Shown: positions 8,175 to 17,656, counted from the stretch's first letter. The stretch: DNA of 64,000 nt from Saccharopolyspora ipomoeae (GCF_029952525.1 NZ_JASAOF010000018.1:62001-126000); one strand, 5' to 3'. Program-made: numbers and translations. The notes: generated by a model not told the origin, from the sequence alone.

Positions 8175-8951
8175 CTACTTGCGTTCGAGGACGGCCTTGA
8201 GGAAGCGCTGGGTTCGTTCGTGCTGGGGGTTCTGGAGGATCTGCGACGGGGGTCCGGATTCGACGACGGAACCGGAGTCGAACATGAGGACGCGGTCGGA
8301 GATCTCCTCGGCGAAGCGCATCTCGTGAGTGACCAGCAGCATCGTCATGGCCGTGGTGTGGGCGAGGTCGCGGATGACCGCCAGTACCTCGCCGATGAGC
8401 TCCGGGTCCAGCGCCGAGGTGACCTCGTCGAAGAGCATCACCTTCGGCCGCATCGCCAGGGCGCGGGCGATGGCGACGCGCTGCTGCTGACCGCCGGAGA
8501 GCTGGCCCGGCTTGTGCGACATGTGCTTGTCCAGGCCGACCAGCTGCAGCAGCTCGACCGCGCGCTGCCCGGCCTCCTCGCGGCTCATGCCCAGCACCTG
8601 CACCGGCGAGAGCGTCACGTTGTCCAGGACGGTCATGTGCGGGAACAGGTTGAAGTGCTGGAAGACCATGCCGATCGTGCGGCGCACCTCGGCCTGCTTC
8701 TTCGCGTCGAACCGGGCGCCCTCCCTGCAGTCCCACAGCGGTTCGCCGTCGACCTCGATCAGCCCGCTGTCGGGGTTCTCCAGGGTCATGAGCAGCCGCA
8801 GGATGGTGGTCTTCCCGGAGCCGCTGGGCCCGATGATCGACACCTTCTCCCCCGGCGCCACCGTCAGGTCGAGTTCGCGCAGCACGTGGTTGTCCCCGAA
8901 GGACTTCCCCACGCCGGCGAAGGAGATCATCGCGTCATCTGGGGTGGGCAA
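8175..8951 (-). CDS. ehuA: Ectoine/hydroxyectoine ABC transporter ATPase EhuA
   Basis: A 258-residue polar-amino-acid-type ABC ATPase. Walker A is GPSGSGKTT, the signature is LSGGQQQR, Walker B is VMLFDE, and the switch His sits in LLVTHEM. It is the last gene of ehuB-C-D-A and energises uptake of compatible solutes. I chose the TTG at 8951 because GGAG stands 7 nt upstream; it overlaps ehuD by 17 nt. The ATG at 8930 is an alternative that matches the usual family N-terminus (MISFAGVGKSFG). The ectoine assignment rests on gene order plus the binding protein; the ATPase alone would fit any polar amino acid. Confidence 0.8.
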   Translation of the reverse strand: MPTPDDAMISFAGVGKSFGDNHVLRELDLTVAPGEKVSIIGPSGSGKTTILRLLMTLENPDSGLIEVDGEPLWDCREGARFDAKKQAEVRRTIGMVFQHFNLFPHMTVLDNVTLSPVQVLGMSREEAGQRAVELLQLVGLDKHMSHKPGQLSGGQQQRVAIARALAMRPKVMLFDEVTSALDPELIGEVLAVIRDLAHTTAMTMLLVTHEMRFAEEISDRVLMFDSGSVVESGPPSQILQNPQHERTQRFLKAVLERK

Positions 8952-9591
8952 GACGCAGCTCCAATCGTTTGATCAGCCTCGCCGCCGGGAGGCTGACCGC
9001 CAGGAACAGCAGGGCGGCGATCGTCATCGGCTCCAGGTAGCGGTAGCTGCTGGAGCCGATCGCGGTCGCGTGCCCGAGCAGTTCGAACACGGTGATGGCG
9101 TGCAGGATCGCCGAGTCCTTGAACATCTGCACCAGGTAGTTGCCCAGCGCGGGGATGACGTCGCGGATGGCCTGCGGCAGCACCACGAACCGCCAGCGCT
9201 GCCAGGTCGACAGGCTCAGCGCGGTGCACGCCTCCCACTGCCCGGCGGCCACGCTCTGGATTCCGGCGCGGTAGACCTCGGCGGTGTAGGCGCTGTAGTT
9301 GAGGCCGATGACGACGATGCCGGTGATCATCGGCGAGAACTGCACGCCGACGCTCGGCAGCACGAAGAACGCGAAGTAAGCCTGCACCAGCAGCGGGGTG
9401 CCGCGCACGAACAGCACGTAGAAGGTGAACAGCTTGCTGATCACCGGCACCTCGGAGTAGCGCACCACGGCCACGAACAGCCCGACGACCAGCGCGATCG
9501 CCATGCCGATCAGGGTGATCTGCACGGTGACCCACAGGCCCTGCAGCAGGAACGGCACGATCTGCGCCGCGAACGACCAGTCCCAGATCAC
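8935..9591 (-). CDS. ehuD: Ectoine ABC transporter permease EhuD
   Basis: A 218-residue HisM/GlnP-type permease with about five helices. The EAA loop reads YRAGIQSVAAGQWEACTALS, the docking site for the ATPase. The frame is open upstream to 9678, but the GTG at 9591 forms a GTGA overlap with the ehuC stop, a typical coupling junction, and gives the family N-terminus (WDWSFAAQIVPFLLQGLWVT). It pairs with EhuC to form the membrane channel. Confidence 0.85.
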   Translation of the reverse strand: MIWDWSFAAQIVPFLLQGLWVTVQITLIGMAIALVVGLFVAVVRYSEVPVISKLFTFYVLFVRGTPLLVQAYFAFFVLPSVGVQFSPMITGIVVIGLNYSAYTAEVYRAGIQSVAAGQWEACTALSLSTWQRWRFVVLPQAIRDVIPALGNYLVQMFKDSAILHAITVFELLGHATAIGSSSYRYLEPMTIAALLFLAVSLPAARLIKRLELRLAHPR

Positions 9592-10289
9592 GACATCACC
9601 CGCCGATCCGGCAGCACCCGCTGCCAGAAGCCCTGCGAGCGCGCGGGACGGGTCGGGTCGACGCGGCGCTCCAGCCACGACGATCCGAGCGACAGCGCGT
9701 AGGCGACCACGAAGTAGAGCACCAGGATCGTGCCGAACACGGCTGCGGTGGCTCCGGTGGTGTTGCGGACCATCTGCGCGGTGAAGGTCAGGTCTGCCAC
9801 GGTCACCAGCGACACCAGCGAGGTGTTCTTCAGCAGGTCGACCATGACGTTGCCGAACGGCGGGATCATCGCCGGAACCGCCTGCGGCAGGATGACGAAC
9901 CGCATCCGCTGGTAGGGGCTCAGGCTCAGCGCGATGGCGCCTTCCCGCTGGCCGCGCGGCAGCGCGGTGATCGCGCCGCGCACGATCTCCGCGCCGTAGG
10001 CCCCCTCGTTGAGACCGAGCGCGAGGATCGCGGCGGCGAACGGCACCAGCTGGATGCCGAAGAACGGCAGCGCGAAGAACAGCCAGAACAGCTGCACCAG
10101 CATCGAGGTGCCGCGGAAGCTCTCGATGAACACCGCCGCGGGCCAGCGCAGCCAGCGGCGGTGCGACATCCGGGCGATGCCGGCGGCGAAGGCCACCACC
10201 ACCGCGAGCACCATGCCCGCGAGGGTGAGCGCGATGGTGATCAGCAGGCCCTCACCGAGCAGCGGGAAGTACGGGAGGATCTCCGACAT
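9588..10289 (-). CDS. ehuC: Ectoine ABC transporter permease EhuC
   Basis: A 233-residue inner-membrane permease of the HisM/GlnP family. About five helices are visible; the EAA loop is YGAEIVRGAITALPRGQREG (about 98-117). It starts with ATG only 6 nt after the ehuB stop and ends in the GTGA overlap with ehuD, so ehuB-C-D-A is one transcription unit. The charged tail WLERRVDPTRPARS is cytoplasmic by the positive-inside rule. Confidence 0.85.
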   Translation of the reverse strand: MSEILPYFPLLGEGLLITIALTLAGMVLAVVVAFAAGIARMSHRRWLRWPAAVFIESFRGTSMLVQLFWLFFALPFFGIQLVPFAAAILALGLNEGAYGAEIVRGAITALPRGQREGAIALSLSPYQRMRFVILPQAVPAMIPPFGNVMVDLLKNTSLVSLVTVADLTFTAQMVRNTTGATAAVFGTILVLYFVVAYALSLGSSWLERRVDPTRPARSQGFWQRVLPDRRVMS

Positions 10290-10295
10290 CGGCGG

Positions 10296-11180
10296 CTAGC
10301 CCGCTACGGAGCAGAGCTGGTCGCGGGTGACCCCTCGCGCGGCTTCGCCGGAGAACCCCCACTTGCCGAGGATCTGGTCGAACTCCGGGGTGCCCTTGAG
10401 CGCCTTGAGCTGCTCGTCGTAGGCGGCGACCAGGGCGCCGTCGGCCTGCCGGAACCCGGCTCCGGACCCGGTCTGCTGCACGTCGGTGATGGCACCGGTG
10501 ATCTCGATGCCCTCGGTCTTGAGCGCGTCCAGCGACAGGGTCGGCAGGAGGAACGCGTCGGCCCGGCCGGCCTGCACGGCCTCGATCCCGCTGCGGCCGT
10601 CGGGGATGTTGACGATCTGCGAGGCGGGAACTCCGGCGGTCTTGAGCGCGCCGTCCTCGAACCCGCCCGGGAGCACCGCGATCTTGAGCGCGGGATCGGC
10701 TTTCACCGCCGCGATTCCGGTGAGCTTCTTGGGGTTCCCGGCGGGAACCGCGAACGATTCGGTGGACACGATTTGCGGTTCGGAGTAGCTGATCTGGCTG
10801 CAGCGGGACTGCTTCATGAACAATCCGGCGGCGATGATGTCCCACCGGTTGGCGTTGAGCCCCGGAATCATCGATTCGTAGGGGGTGACGACACCTTCGA
10901 TGCGCGGCACGCCCATCCGCTTGAGGACGGCGGCGACCACGTCGGGCTCGGCTCCGGTGACGCTGCCGTCGGGGTTGATCTGGGTGTAGGGCGGTTCGTT
11001 GGCGATCGCGATCCGGGCGTATCCCTGCTGTTTGAGGCGGTCCAACGTGGATCCGGTCGGTTGTCCGGTGCCGGGTTGGGTGAAGCTGCACCCGGCGAGG
11101 AACCCGGCGGCCGGCAGGGCTACTGCGGCCGCTCCACCAGCGCGGAGCAACTGTCGTCGGGACATTTCGGTCCTGAGCAT
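10296..11180 (-). CDS. ehuB: Ectoine/hydroxyectoine-binding lipoprotein EhuB
   Basis: A 294-residue family-3 solute-binding protein. The N-terminus has a twin-arginine-like motif (MSRRQLL), a hydrophobic stretch and a lipobox ending LAGC, so it is probably a Tat-exported lipoprotein anchored outside the membrane. RIAIANEPPYTQINPDG, GAEPDVVAAVLKRMG and LNANRWDIIAAGLFM match EhuB-type proteins more closely than glutamate or histidine binders. The ATG at 11180 follows AGGGAGG; the next ATG (11165) also has AGGA. It is first in the operon, behind a good promoter. Substrate certainty is moderate. Confidence 0.8.
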   Translation of the reverse strand: MLRTEMSRRQLLRAGGAAAVALPAAGFLAGCSFTQPGTGQPTGSTLDRLKQQGYARIAIANEPPYTQINPDGSVTGAEPDVVAAVLKRMGVPRIEGVVTPYESMIPGLNANRWDIIAAGLFMKQSRCSQISYSEPQIVSTESFAVPAGNPKKLTGIAAVKADPALKIAVLPGGFEDGALKTAGVPASQIVNIPDGRSGIEAVQAGRADAFLLPTLSLDALKTEGIEITGAITDVQQTGSGAGFRQADGALVAAYDEQLKALKGTPEFDQILGKWGFSGEAARGVTRDQLCSVAG

Positions 11181-11233
11181 CGGCCCAAACCTCCCTAGTG
11201 CATCGCCCATTCGAGTGATGCGGTTGGGCAGAG

Positions 11234-11262
11234 ACCGTAAGACGCGCGTTTGTCCGTGTCAA
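11234..11262 (-). promoter_or_regulatory. Sigma-70-type promoter of the ehuBCDA operon
   Basis: On the minus strand TTGACA (11262-11257) and TACGGT (11239-11234) are separated by exactly 17 nt, placing transcription start near 11227. The roughly 45-nt leader ends at the ehuB ribosome-binding site. This is the clearest consensus promoter in the window. Confidence 0.75.
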
Positions 11263-11429
11263 CGCGAAAACAGCCCGTGACGGGTTACCGAGCGGTTTCC
11301 GAAAATCGCGCCGACGCAGCGCATCGAGTCGCATTCCAGCGCAAACACGAGAATGTCGGACGAGCGCCCCGCAAAGCGGACGAAATTCGTTCAGATGGCG
11401 ATTCAACACGGACGGGTGAAGGTCAGACC

Positions 11430-12518
11430 TCACCCGCGCACGGCGACCGCGACGCGCGATTGCCGCGCGATTTCCAGGTCCTCCCGCGCCCGCACCACCA
11501 CGCTGCGCGCTCCGGCCCCGGCGGCGCTGATCTCCCCCTCCTCGGCGTGGATGTTGCGCGCCGGGTCGATCGCCGCCCCGGCGAACACCAGCGCCGAGCC
11601 GACCGCCGCGCGCACCGGCGGCTGGTGCTCGCCGATGCCGCCGGTGAACACCAGCAGATCCAGCCCGCCGAGCACCGCCAGCATCGCCCCGGCGTGCCGC
11701 ACCAGGCTGTGCCGGTAGACGTCGAAAGCCGTTGCGGCGTCGTGGTCCCCGTTCTCCCGCGCGTCCAGCACGTCGCGCAGGTCGCCCGATCCCCCGGACA
11801 GCCCGGCGATCCCGGACCGAGTCGCCAGCGCCTCGAAGACCTCCTGCGGCGCAACACCTCTCGCGTCGATGAGCCAGCCGAGGAGGCCCGGATCGACGCT
11901 GCCGCTGCGGGTGTTCATCACCAGGCCCTCCTCCGGCGTGAACCCCATCGTGGTGTCGACGCAGCGGCCGTCGAGCACCGCCGCCATCGACGCACCGGCC
12001 CCCAGGTGACAGCTCAGCACCTTCCCGCGCCCGGGTTCCAGCCCGGTCAGCTCCGCCCCGCGACGCACCGCGTAGGCGTGCGACAGACCGTGAAAACCGT
12101 AGCGCCGCAGGCCGTACCGCTCGTTCCACTCGCGCGGCAGCGCGTAGGTCGCGGCGGCGGTGGGCAGCCGGGCGTGGAACGCGGTGTCGACGCACACCAC
12201 CGACGGCACCTCCGGCGCGACCCGCCGCGCCACCCGGATCCCCGCGACGGCGCGCGGCTGGTGCAGCGGCGCCAGCTCCGCCAGCGACTCCAGGTACGCC
12301 TGCACCTCGTCGTCGACCACCGTCGCCTCGGTGACGCGGGCGCCACCGTGCACCACCCGGTGTCCGATGACCTCGGCGCCGTGGGTGTCGAGGAACTCCG
12401 CGATGGGCTCGGGTTCACCGTCCCAGCGCTCGGCGTGGTGCTCGTCGACGAGCTCGTCGCCGTCGAGCAGGCCCAGCTTGAGGCTGCTGGAACCGGCGTT
12501 GACCGTCAGCACCCTCAC
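11430..12518 (-). CDS. ackA: Acetate kinase
   Basis: A 362-residue ASKHA-fold kinase making ATP and acetate from acetyl phosphate. Diagnostic motifs: [13 protein letters not shown] at the N-terminus, [39 protein letters not shown], and FTGGIGEH near the C-terminus. It is somewhat shorter than the ~400-residue enterobacterial enzyme. The GTG at 12518 forms a GTGA overlap with the phosphoketolase stop, so the acetyl-phosphate producer and consumer are translationally coupled. A second in-frame GTG two codons later is a possible start. No pta is adjacent. Confidence 0.92.
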   Translation of the reverse strand: MRVLTVNAGSSSLKLGLLDGDELVDEHHAERWDGEPEPIAEFLDTHGAEVIGHRVVHGGARVTEATVVDDEVQAYLESLAELAPLHQPRAVAGIRVARRVAPEVPSVVCVDTAFHARLPTAAATYALPREWNERYGLRRYGFHGLSHAYAVRRGAELTGLEPGRGKVLSCHLGAGASMAAVLDGRCVDTTMGFTPEEGLVMNTRSGSVDPGLLGWLIDARGVAPQEVFEALATRSGIAGLSGGSGDLRDVLDARENGDHDAATAFDVYRHSLVRHAGAMLAVLGGLDLLVFTGGIGEHQPPVRAAVGSALVFAGAAIDPARNIHAEEGEISAAGAGARSVVVRAREDLEIARQSRVAVAVRG

Positions 12519-14929
12519 CGGCCCGGCCACACCCACTCCCGGATCTCCGGCATGTCCTCGCCGTGCGTGGACACGTAGTGCCGGTGCTCGATCAGCTTGG
12601 TCTTCAACGCCTCTCGCGCGTACGCGGCGCGCGGGCCGAGCCGGGGGACCCGGTCGATGACGTCGATGGCCAGGTTGAACCGGTCGATCTGGTTGAGCAC
12701 GCACATGTCGAACGGCGTGGTCGTGGTGCCTTCCTCCTTGTAACCGCGCACGTGCATGTTCTCGTGGTTGTGGCGGCGGTAGGTCAGCCGGTGGATCAGC
12801 CACGGGTAGCCGTGGTAGTTGAAGATCACCGGGCGGTCGCGGGTGAACAGGCTGTCGAACTCGGCGTCGGACAGGCCGTGCGGGTGCTCGCGCTCGTCCT
12901 GCAGCCGCATCAGGTCGACCACGTTGACCACGCGGATCCGCAGGTCCGGGAACTCCCGCAGCAGCAGGTCCACCGCGGCGAGGGTCTCCATCGTGGGCAC
13001 GTCGCCCGCGCAGCCCATCACCACGTCCGGGTCGCCGTCGGCGTCGCTGGAGGCCCAGTCCCAGATCCCGATTCCCTTCGTGCAGTGCACCACCGCCGAT
13101 TCGACGTCCAGGTACTGCGGCGCGGGCTGCTTGCCGGCGACCACCACGTTGATGTAGTCGCGGCTGCGCAGGCAGTGGTCGACCACCGACAGCAGCGTGT
13201 TGGCGTCCGGCGGCAGGTAGACGCGCACCACCTCGGCCTTCTTGTTCACCACGTGATCGATGAAACCCGGGTCCTGGTGCGAGAAACCGTTGTGGTCCTG
13301 CCGCCACACGTGCGACGTGAGCAGGTAGTTCAGCGAGGCGATCGGCTGCCGCCAGGCCAGTCCGCCGGTGACCTTGAGCCACTTGGCGTGCTGGTTGACC
13401 ATCGAGTCCACGATGTGCGCGAAGGCCTCGTAGCAGGAGAAGAACCCGTGCCTGCCGGTGAGCAGGTACCCCTCCAGCCAGCCCTGGCAGGTGTGCTCGG
13501 AGAGGACCTCCATCACGCGTCCGTCGCGCGCCAGCGAGTCGTCTCCGGGCAGGATCTCCGCTTCCCAGGTGCGGGAGGTGACGTCGAGGATCGCGCCCAG
13601 CCGGTTGGAGTTGTTCTCGTCCGGGGAGAAGATGCGGAAGTTGTGCTCGGTGTCGTTCAACCGCATCACGTCGCGGAGGAACCGCCCGAGCACGCGGGTC
13701 GCCTCTCCGGTGGCGGCGCCGGGCTCATCGACCTCCACGCCGTAGTCCCGGAACTCGGGCAGCCGCAGCGCCCGCAGCAGGTGCCCGCCGTTGGCGTGCG
13801 GGCTGGCGCTCATCCGCCGATCCCCGACCGGGTTGTGGTCGCGGATCGCGCGCACCGGGGCGCCCGAGGACTCGAACAGGTCTCCGGGTTCGTAGCTGCG
13901 CATCCAGGATTCCAGCTGCCACAGGTGTTCCGGGTTGCCGCGCGGATCGGTGATCGGCACCTGGTGGGCGCGCCAGGTCCCGGCGACGTACTTGCCGTCG
14001 ACGGTGTCGGGTCCCGTCCAGCCCTTCGGGGTGCGCAGCACGATCATCGGCCAGCGCGGCCGCTGCCCGGATCCGTCGCGCCGGGCGCGGCGCTGGATCG
14101 CGGCGATCTCGTCGAGGCAGCGGTCCAGCGTCGCGGCAAACAGGTGGTGCATCGGCGCCGGTTCGTCACCGGCGACGAGGTAGGGCTCGTAGCCGAAACC
14201 GCGCAGCATGCTGAGCAGTTCCTCGTCGGGGATGCGCGCCAGCACCGCCGGGTTGGCGATCTTGTACCCGTTGAGGTGCAGGATCGGCAGCACCGCCCCG
14301 TCGGTGGTGGGGTTGAGGAACTTGTTGCCGTGCCAGCTCGTGGCCAGCGGACCCGTCTCGGCCTCGCCGTCGCCGATGATGCACGGCACGATCAGGTCGG
14401 GGTTGTCGAACACCGCCCCGAACGCGTGCGACAGCGAGTAGCCGAGCTCGCCGCCCTCGTGGATCGAGCCGGGCGTCTCCGGCGCGACGTGGCTGGGAAT
14501 GCCGCCGGGGAAGGAGAACTGGGTGACCAGCCGCTTGAGGCCCTCGTTGTCCTGGGCGACGTCCGGGTAGATCTCGCTGTAGGTGCCTTCCAGCCACGAC
14601 GCCGCGACCAGGCCGGGGCCGCCGTGCCCGGGGCCGATCACGTACATCATGGCCAGGTCGCGCACCCGGATCGCGCGGTTGAGGTGGGCGTAGATGAAGT
14701 TCAGCCCGGGCGTGGTCCCCCAGTGCCCGAGCAGCCGCGGTTTGATGTGCTCGGCCCGCAGCGGTTCCCGCAGCAGCGGGTTGTCCATCAGGTAGATCTG
14801 GCCCGCTGACAAGAAGTTCGCGGCCCGCCACCACAGGTGCAGCCCGTCGAGCTCCTGCGGGTCCAGGTGCTCGCTCACCGCAGGCGTCATCGTCCAACCC
14901 ACCTCGGCGACCTCCACGTCACTGCTCAT
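12515..14929 (-). CDS. xfp: Xylulose-5-phosphate/fructose-6-phosphate phosphoketolase
   Basis: An 804-residue thiamine-diphosphate enzyme that splits xylulose 5-P or fructose 6-P with phosphate to acetyl phosphate. Visible family blocks: [29 protein letters not shown], the ThDP/Mg motif [24 protein letters not shown], and the C-terminal [13 protein letters not shown]. Length is typical for Xfp (~790-820). The ATG at 14929 follows AGGGGG by 5 nt; an upstream start 30 nt earlier lacks a site. It is the upstream member of the xfp-ackA pair, a bypass that yields acetate and ATP without decarboxylation. Confidence 0.95.
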   Translation of the reverse strand: MSSDVEVAEVGWTMTPAVSEHLDPQELDGLHLWWRAANFLSAGQIYLMDNPLLREPLRAEHIKPRLLGHWGTTPGLNFIYAHLNRAIRVRDLAMMYVIGPGHGGPGLVAASWLEGTYSEIYPDVAQDNEGLKRLVTQFSFPGGIPSHVAPETPGSIHEGGELGYSLSHAFGAVFDNPDLIVPCIIGDGEAETGPLATSWHGNKFLNPTTDGAVLPILHLNGYKIANPAVLARIPDEELLSMLRGFGYEPYLVAGDEPAPMHHLFAATLDRCLDEIAAIQRRARRDGSGQRPRWPMIVLRTPKGWTGPDTVDGKYVAGTWRAHQVPITDPRGNPEHLWQLESWMRSYEPGDLFESSGAPVRAIRDHNPVGDRRMSASPHANGGHLLRALRLPEFRDYGVEVDEPGAATGEATRVLGRFLRDVMRLNDTEHNFRIFSPDENNSNRLGAILDVTSRTWEAEILPGDDSLARDGRVMEVLSEHTCQGWLEGYLLTGRHGFFSCYEAFAHIVDSMVNQHAKWLKVTGGLAWRQPIASLNYLLTSHVWRQDHNGFSHQDPGFIDHVVNKKAEVVRVYLPPDANTLLSVVDHCLRSRDYINVVVAGKQPAPQYLDVESAVVHCTKGIGIWDWASSDADGDPDVVMGCAGDVPTMETLAAVDLLLREFPDLRIRVVNVVDLMRLQDEREHPHGLSDAEFDSLFTRDRPVIFNYHGYPWLIHRLTYRRHNHENMHVRGYKEEGTTTTPFDMCVLNQIDRFNLAIDVIDRVPRLGPRAAYAREALKTKLIEHRHYVSTHGEDMPEIREWVWPGR

Positions 14930-15009
14930 CCCGACCCCCTGCAACGTCGACCCACGCACTCAGCGTGGTCCCCCAGCCCCAACCCGCAACTCGGGGTGAC
15001 GACGAGCGA

Positions 15010-15231
15010 CTACCCCTCCCCCTTGAGAACCCCGAAGCAGTCCGCGCAGGTGGGGAACAGGATCCAGTCCATCTCCGACGGCTGCGCCATGCCGACCTCC
15101 TTCCCGCACACCGTCCGCTCCTGCCGCCGCCCCTCCCAGCGCGGCCCGCGGAAGGCGTGGCGCGTTCCCGCGCTCGTGCCCTCGTTCGGAACCGGCAGCC
15201 AGTAGTGCCGATTCGCCCGCAACGTCGTCAT
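15010..15231 (-). CDS. Small cysteine-containing protein divergent from the XRE regulator
   Basis: A 73-residue protein with no recognised family. It starts MTTLRANRHYWLPVPNEG and carries one Cys in VCGKEVGMAQ and a later CADC pair, so it may bind zinc. The ATG has a good GGAGG site 5 nt upstream. Small proteins of this look occur beside XRE/DUF397 loci in actinomycetes, from memory. It is divergent from the XRE gene and shares the palindrome at 15273-15292 in the joint promoter region. Confidence 0.6.
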   Translation of the reverse strand: MTTLRANRHYWLPVPNEGTSAGTRHAFRGPRWEGRRQERTVCGKEVGMAQPSEMDWILFPTCADCFGVLKGEG

Positions 15232-15272
15232 CCCAACCTCCAGATCTCCGAGAAACCGAGTGGGTTGAAGTT

Positions 15273-15292
15273 AAATCTTTTGCCAAAGATTT
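15273..15292. promoter_or_regulatory. Palindromic operator candidate between small gene and XRE gene
   Basis: AAATCTTT TGCC AAAGATTT is a perfect 8-bp inverted repeat, strikingly AT-rich for this genome. It lies in the 118-nt divergent intergenic region, about 45 nt upstream of the TAGGGT box of the XRE gene. Confidence 0.5.
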
Positions 15293-15336
15293 GAGAATTG
15301 CTCGTTTGGGTGATCTTCTGGCTGGAAGAACATCGC

Positions 15337-15342
15337 TAGGGT
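15337..15342 (+). promoter_or_regulatory. -10 box of a leaderless XRE transcript
   Basis: TAGGGT ends 8 nt before the ATG at 15350, and no ribosome-binding site precedes that ATG. This is the usual spacing for a leaderless actinobacterial mRNA. Confidence 0.5.
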
Positions 15343-15349
15343 CTTCGAC

Positions 15350-16186
15350 ATGACGCTCGGACCCACCGCGCGGCGCCGTCGACTCGGCGCTCACCTCGCA
15401 GAACTCCGTCACGCCGCCGGATTGACGACCGCCGACGTCGCGGAGTTCTTCGGCTGCACCGCCCAGACCATCCGCAACTGGGAGCGCGGCACCTCCACCA
15501 TGAAGAAGGTGGAGCTCGCAGCACTGCTGGACAAGTACGGCGCAGCCGCGGACACGCGCTCGCAGCTGGAGGAGACCCGCCGCGAGGGGTCGAAACGCGG
15601 CTGGTGGAGCACCTACAAGCTCCCGGAGTGGTTCAAGCCCTACGTCGGCCTCGAGACCGACGCCGCGATGGTCTGCAACTTCGAGGTCGAGCTCATCCCC
15701 GGCCTGCTCCAAACGGAGTCCTACGCCCGCGAAATCCACAGCTCGGGCGGCTTGACCAAACCAGATGAAGTCGACAAACGGGTGTCAGCCAGACTTGCCC
15801 GGCAGCGCCGCCTCACCGAGGAATCGCCCCTCGAACTTCGCGTGGTCATCAGCGAAGGAGCCCTGCGTCGCCGAGTGGGCGGCCCGGAAGTCATGCAGGA
15901 ACAGCTCGACCAGCTCATCAAGCACGCGCAGTTGCCGAACGTGATCTTCCAAGTGCTCCCGTTCAACGCCGGGGCGCACGCAAGCATGCCCAGCGGATTC
16001 ACCCTGCTGACCTTCGCCGAACAGACGGACCCCGACGTCGGCTACCTGGAAGGTCCGCTAGGTGGTCACGTGATCGAGGATGTCGACGACGTCACCACAT
16101 TGCACAACCGGTTCGACAGAGTCCGTTCCGCCGCGCTGCCAGAGCGGGAGTCTCTTTCGCTCGTGCGTACGATAGCCAGGGAATAA
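15350..16186 (+). CDS. XRE-family regulator with DUF5753 domain
   Basis: A 278-residue cytoplasmic DNA-binding protein. The helix-turn-helix spans about 10-65 (LGAHLAELRHAAGLTTADVA, then CTAQTIRNWERG). The rest is the DUF5753 sensor-like region, with FEVELIPGLLQTESYAR and the late LPFNAGAHASM and GFTLLTF blocks. In streptomycetes such regulators work with a small DUF397 partner in developmental or antibiotic control; the partner is the next gene, 26 nt downstream. What it controls here is unknown. Confidence 0.9.
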   Translation: MTLGPTARRRRLGAHLAELRHAAGLTTADVAEFFGCTAQTIRNWERGTSTMKKVELAALLDKYGAAADTRSQLEETRREGSKRGWWSTYKLPEWFKPYVGLETDAAMVCNFEVELIPGLLQTESYAREIHSSGGLTKPDEVDKRVSARLARQRRLTEESPLELRVVISEGALRRRVGGPEVMQEQLDQLIKHAQLPNVIFQVLPFNAGAHASMPSGFTLLTFAEQTDPDVGYLEGPLGGHVIEDVDDVTTLHNRFDRVRSAALPERESLSLVRTIARE

Positions 16187-16212
16187 CCGCCGCTATCAGC
16201 ACGGAGACGCGA

Positions 16213-16410
16213 GTGAGCGACTTATCGAACGCGACGTGGCGAAAGAGCTCGTACAGCGCCGATGCCGGGCAATGCGTCGAGGTCGCAATCACCTCGACCG
16301 CCGTCGGCATCCGCGACAGCAAGAACCCCCACGCAGCCCACCTCACCACCGCCCCCGCCCAGTGGGCCGCCTTCCTCACCACCCTCAAAGCAGGGCGCTA
16401 CGACCGCTGA
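16213..16410 (+). CDS. DUF397 small partner protein
   Basis: A 65-residue DUF397 protein. The family pattern is visible as W-RKSSYS (WRKSSYSADAGQCVEVA), a single central Cys, the IRDSKNP block and a Trp near the C-terminus (QWAAFL). The GTG start has GGAG 7 nt upstream. It sits 26 nt after the XRE/DUF5753 gene, almost certainly in the same transcript. DUF397 proteins act as modulators of their paired regulators; direct evidence here is only the linkage. Confidence 0.9.
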   Translation: MSDLSNATWRKSSYSADAGQCVEVAITSTAVGIRDSKNPHAAHLTTAPAQWAAFLTTLKAGRYDR

Positions 16411-16442
16411 GCACTGCTCGGCGGAGGGTTCCTCGCTCACCA

Positions 16443-16513
16443 GGGGACAGTTTTAGCCATAATTGTCCGGGCAAAACGGACATTGATCATGGGTGATTAT
16501 GGCTAAAACTGCC
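16443..16513 (+). repeat. Dispersed palindromic element, copy B
   Basis: Perfect 15-bp arms AGTTTTAGCCATAAT (16449-16463) and ATTATGGCTAAAACT (16496-16510) enclose the 32-nt core with TGTCCGGGCAAAACGGACA and TTGATCATGGGTG. It shares the left flank TCACCAGGGGACAG with copy A. It lies between the converging DUF397 and Gfo/Idh genes and may terminate both. Confidence 0.9.
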
Positions 16514-16569
16514 CGTTGCCAACGGACGTCGGCAACGGGCAGCGGCATCCCGGTCCGGGGTGCGCGGGG

Positions 16570-17646
16570 TCAGATGAGGGTCTCGACCGTGTGGTTCTCG
16601 GCGGAGCGCCGGGCTGCGGTGATGATGTCGAGGGCGGTGATGGCGTCGGTGGGGTCCACCGGGGCCGGGGCGCCCGTGAGCAGGGAGTCGGCGACTCCGT
16701 CGTAGAAGGACTGGTAGGCGCCCGGCTCGCTGGGGATCGTGCGGGTGGTGTCGCCGTCGCCGAGCTCGCCCCAGATGTCCTCGGCTTCGCGGCCCCACGC
16801 GTCGTCGACCGGGCGCTTGCCCTCGCGGAGGTCGGCTTCCTGCGGATCGGTGCCGTGCTTGGTGAACGTGCCCCGGTCGCCGAGCAGGCGCAGTCGCGGC
16901 CCCGGGACTGCCGCGAGCTTGCTCATCCACAGGTGCGAGCGAACGCCGTTGACGTGGGTCAGCGAGACGAACGAGTCGTCGTCGGCGCGCACCCCCGGCC
17001 TCCGGCAGTCGATCTCGGCGTAGACCGAGGCGACCGGACCGAACAGCTGCAGCGCCTGGTCGATGAGGTGGCTGCCCAGGTCGTAGAGCAGCCCGGCCAC
17101 GTCCTCGGCACCGCCGGAGTCGCGCCAGGTCGGCTTCGGCTGCGGCGCCCAGCGGTCGAAGCGCGACTCGAACCGGTGGACCCGCCCCAGCTCGCCGCTT
17201 TCCAGCACCTTGCGGACCGTGCGGAAGTCGCTGTCCCACCGGCGGTTCTGGAACACGGTCAGTAGCAGCCCCCGCTCGCGCGCGTGCTCGACGAGCTCGC
17301 GACCCTCCTGCGCGGTCGGTGTGAACGGCTTGTCCACCACCACCGGCACGCCCGCGTCCAGCGCGGTCCTGGCCAGCTCGGCGTGCGTGCGGTTCGGCGT
17401 GGTGATGACCACCAGATCCGGCTCGCGGGCGAACAGCGCGTCGAGGTCGGCCACCGGCTCGGCTCCCGGCAGGTCCGCGCGCACCTGCGCCTGGCGCTCC
17501 GGGTTCGCGGTGACCACCGCGTCCAGCCGCAACCGCGGGTGAGCGGCGATCAGCGGCGCGTGGAAGATCTTCCCGCCCGAGCCGTAGCCGACGAGTCCGA
17601 CCTTGAGTTCGTGCTGTTCCGAGCCGTGCATGTCCCCATTAGACAC
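16570..17646 (-). CDS. Gfo/Idh/MocA-family NAD(P)-dependent oxidoreductase
   Basis: A 358-residue two-domain dehydrogenase. A Rossmann domain (about 14-135; VGLVGYGSGGKIFHAPL) is followed by the characteristic alpha/beta domain. The catalytic Lys is in VVVDKPF, a DKP variant of the family EKP motif and typical of the YdgJ-like subgroup. Substrates are probably sugars or cyclitols; none is indicated by neighbours. The GTG at 17646 is used; an ATG 15 nt later, closely preceded by GGGGA, is an alternative. It converges on DUF397 across repeat copy B. Confidence 0.85.
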   Translation of the reverse strand: MSNGDMHGSEQHELKVGLVGYGSGGKIFHAPLIAAHPRLRLDAVVTANPERQAQVRADLPGAEPVADLDALFAREPDLVVITTPNRTHAELARTALDAGVPVVVDKPFTPTAQEGRELVEHARERGLLLTVFQNRRWDSDFRTVRKVLESGELGRVHRFESRFDRWAPQPKPTWRDSGGAEDVAGLLYDLGSHLIDQALQLFGPVASVYAEIDCRRPGVRADDDSFVSLTHVNGVRSHLWMSKLAAVPGPRLRLLGDRGTFTKHGTDPQEADLREGKRPVDDAWGREAEDIWGELGDGDTTRTIPSEPGAYQSFYDGVADSLLTGAPAPVDPTDAITALDIITAARRSAENHTVETLI

Positions 17647-17656
17647 GCCGGTGAGC

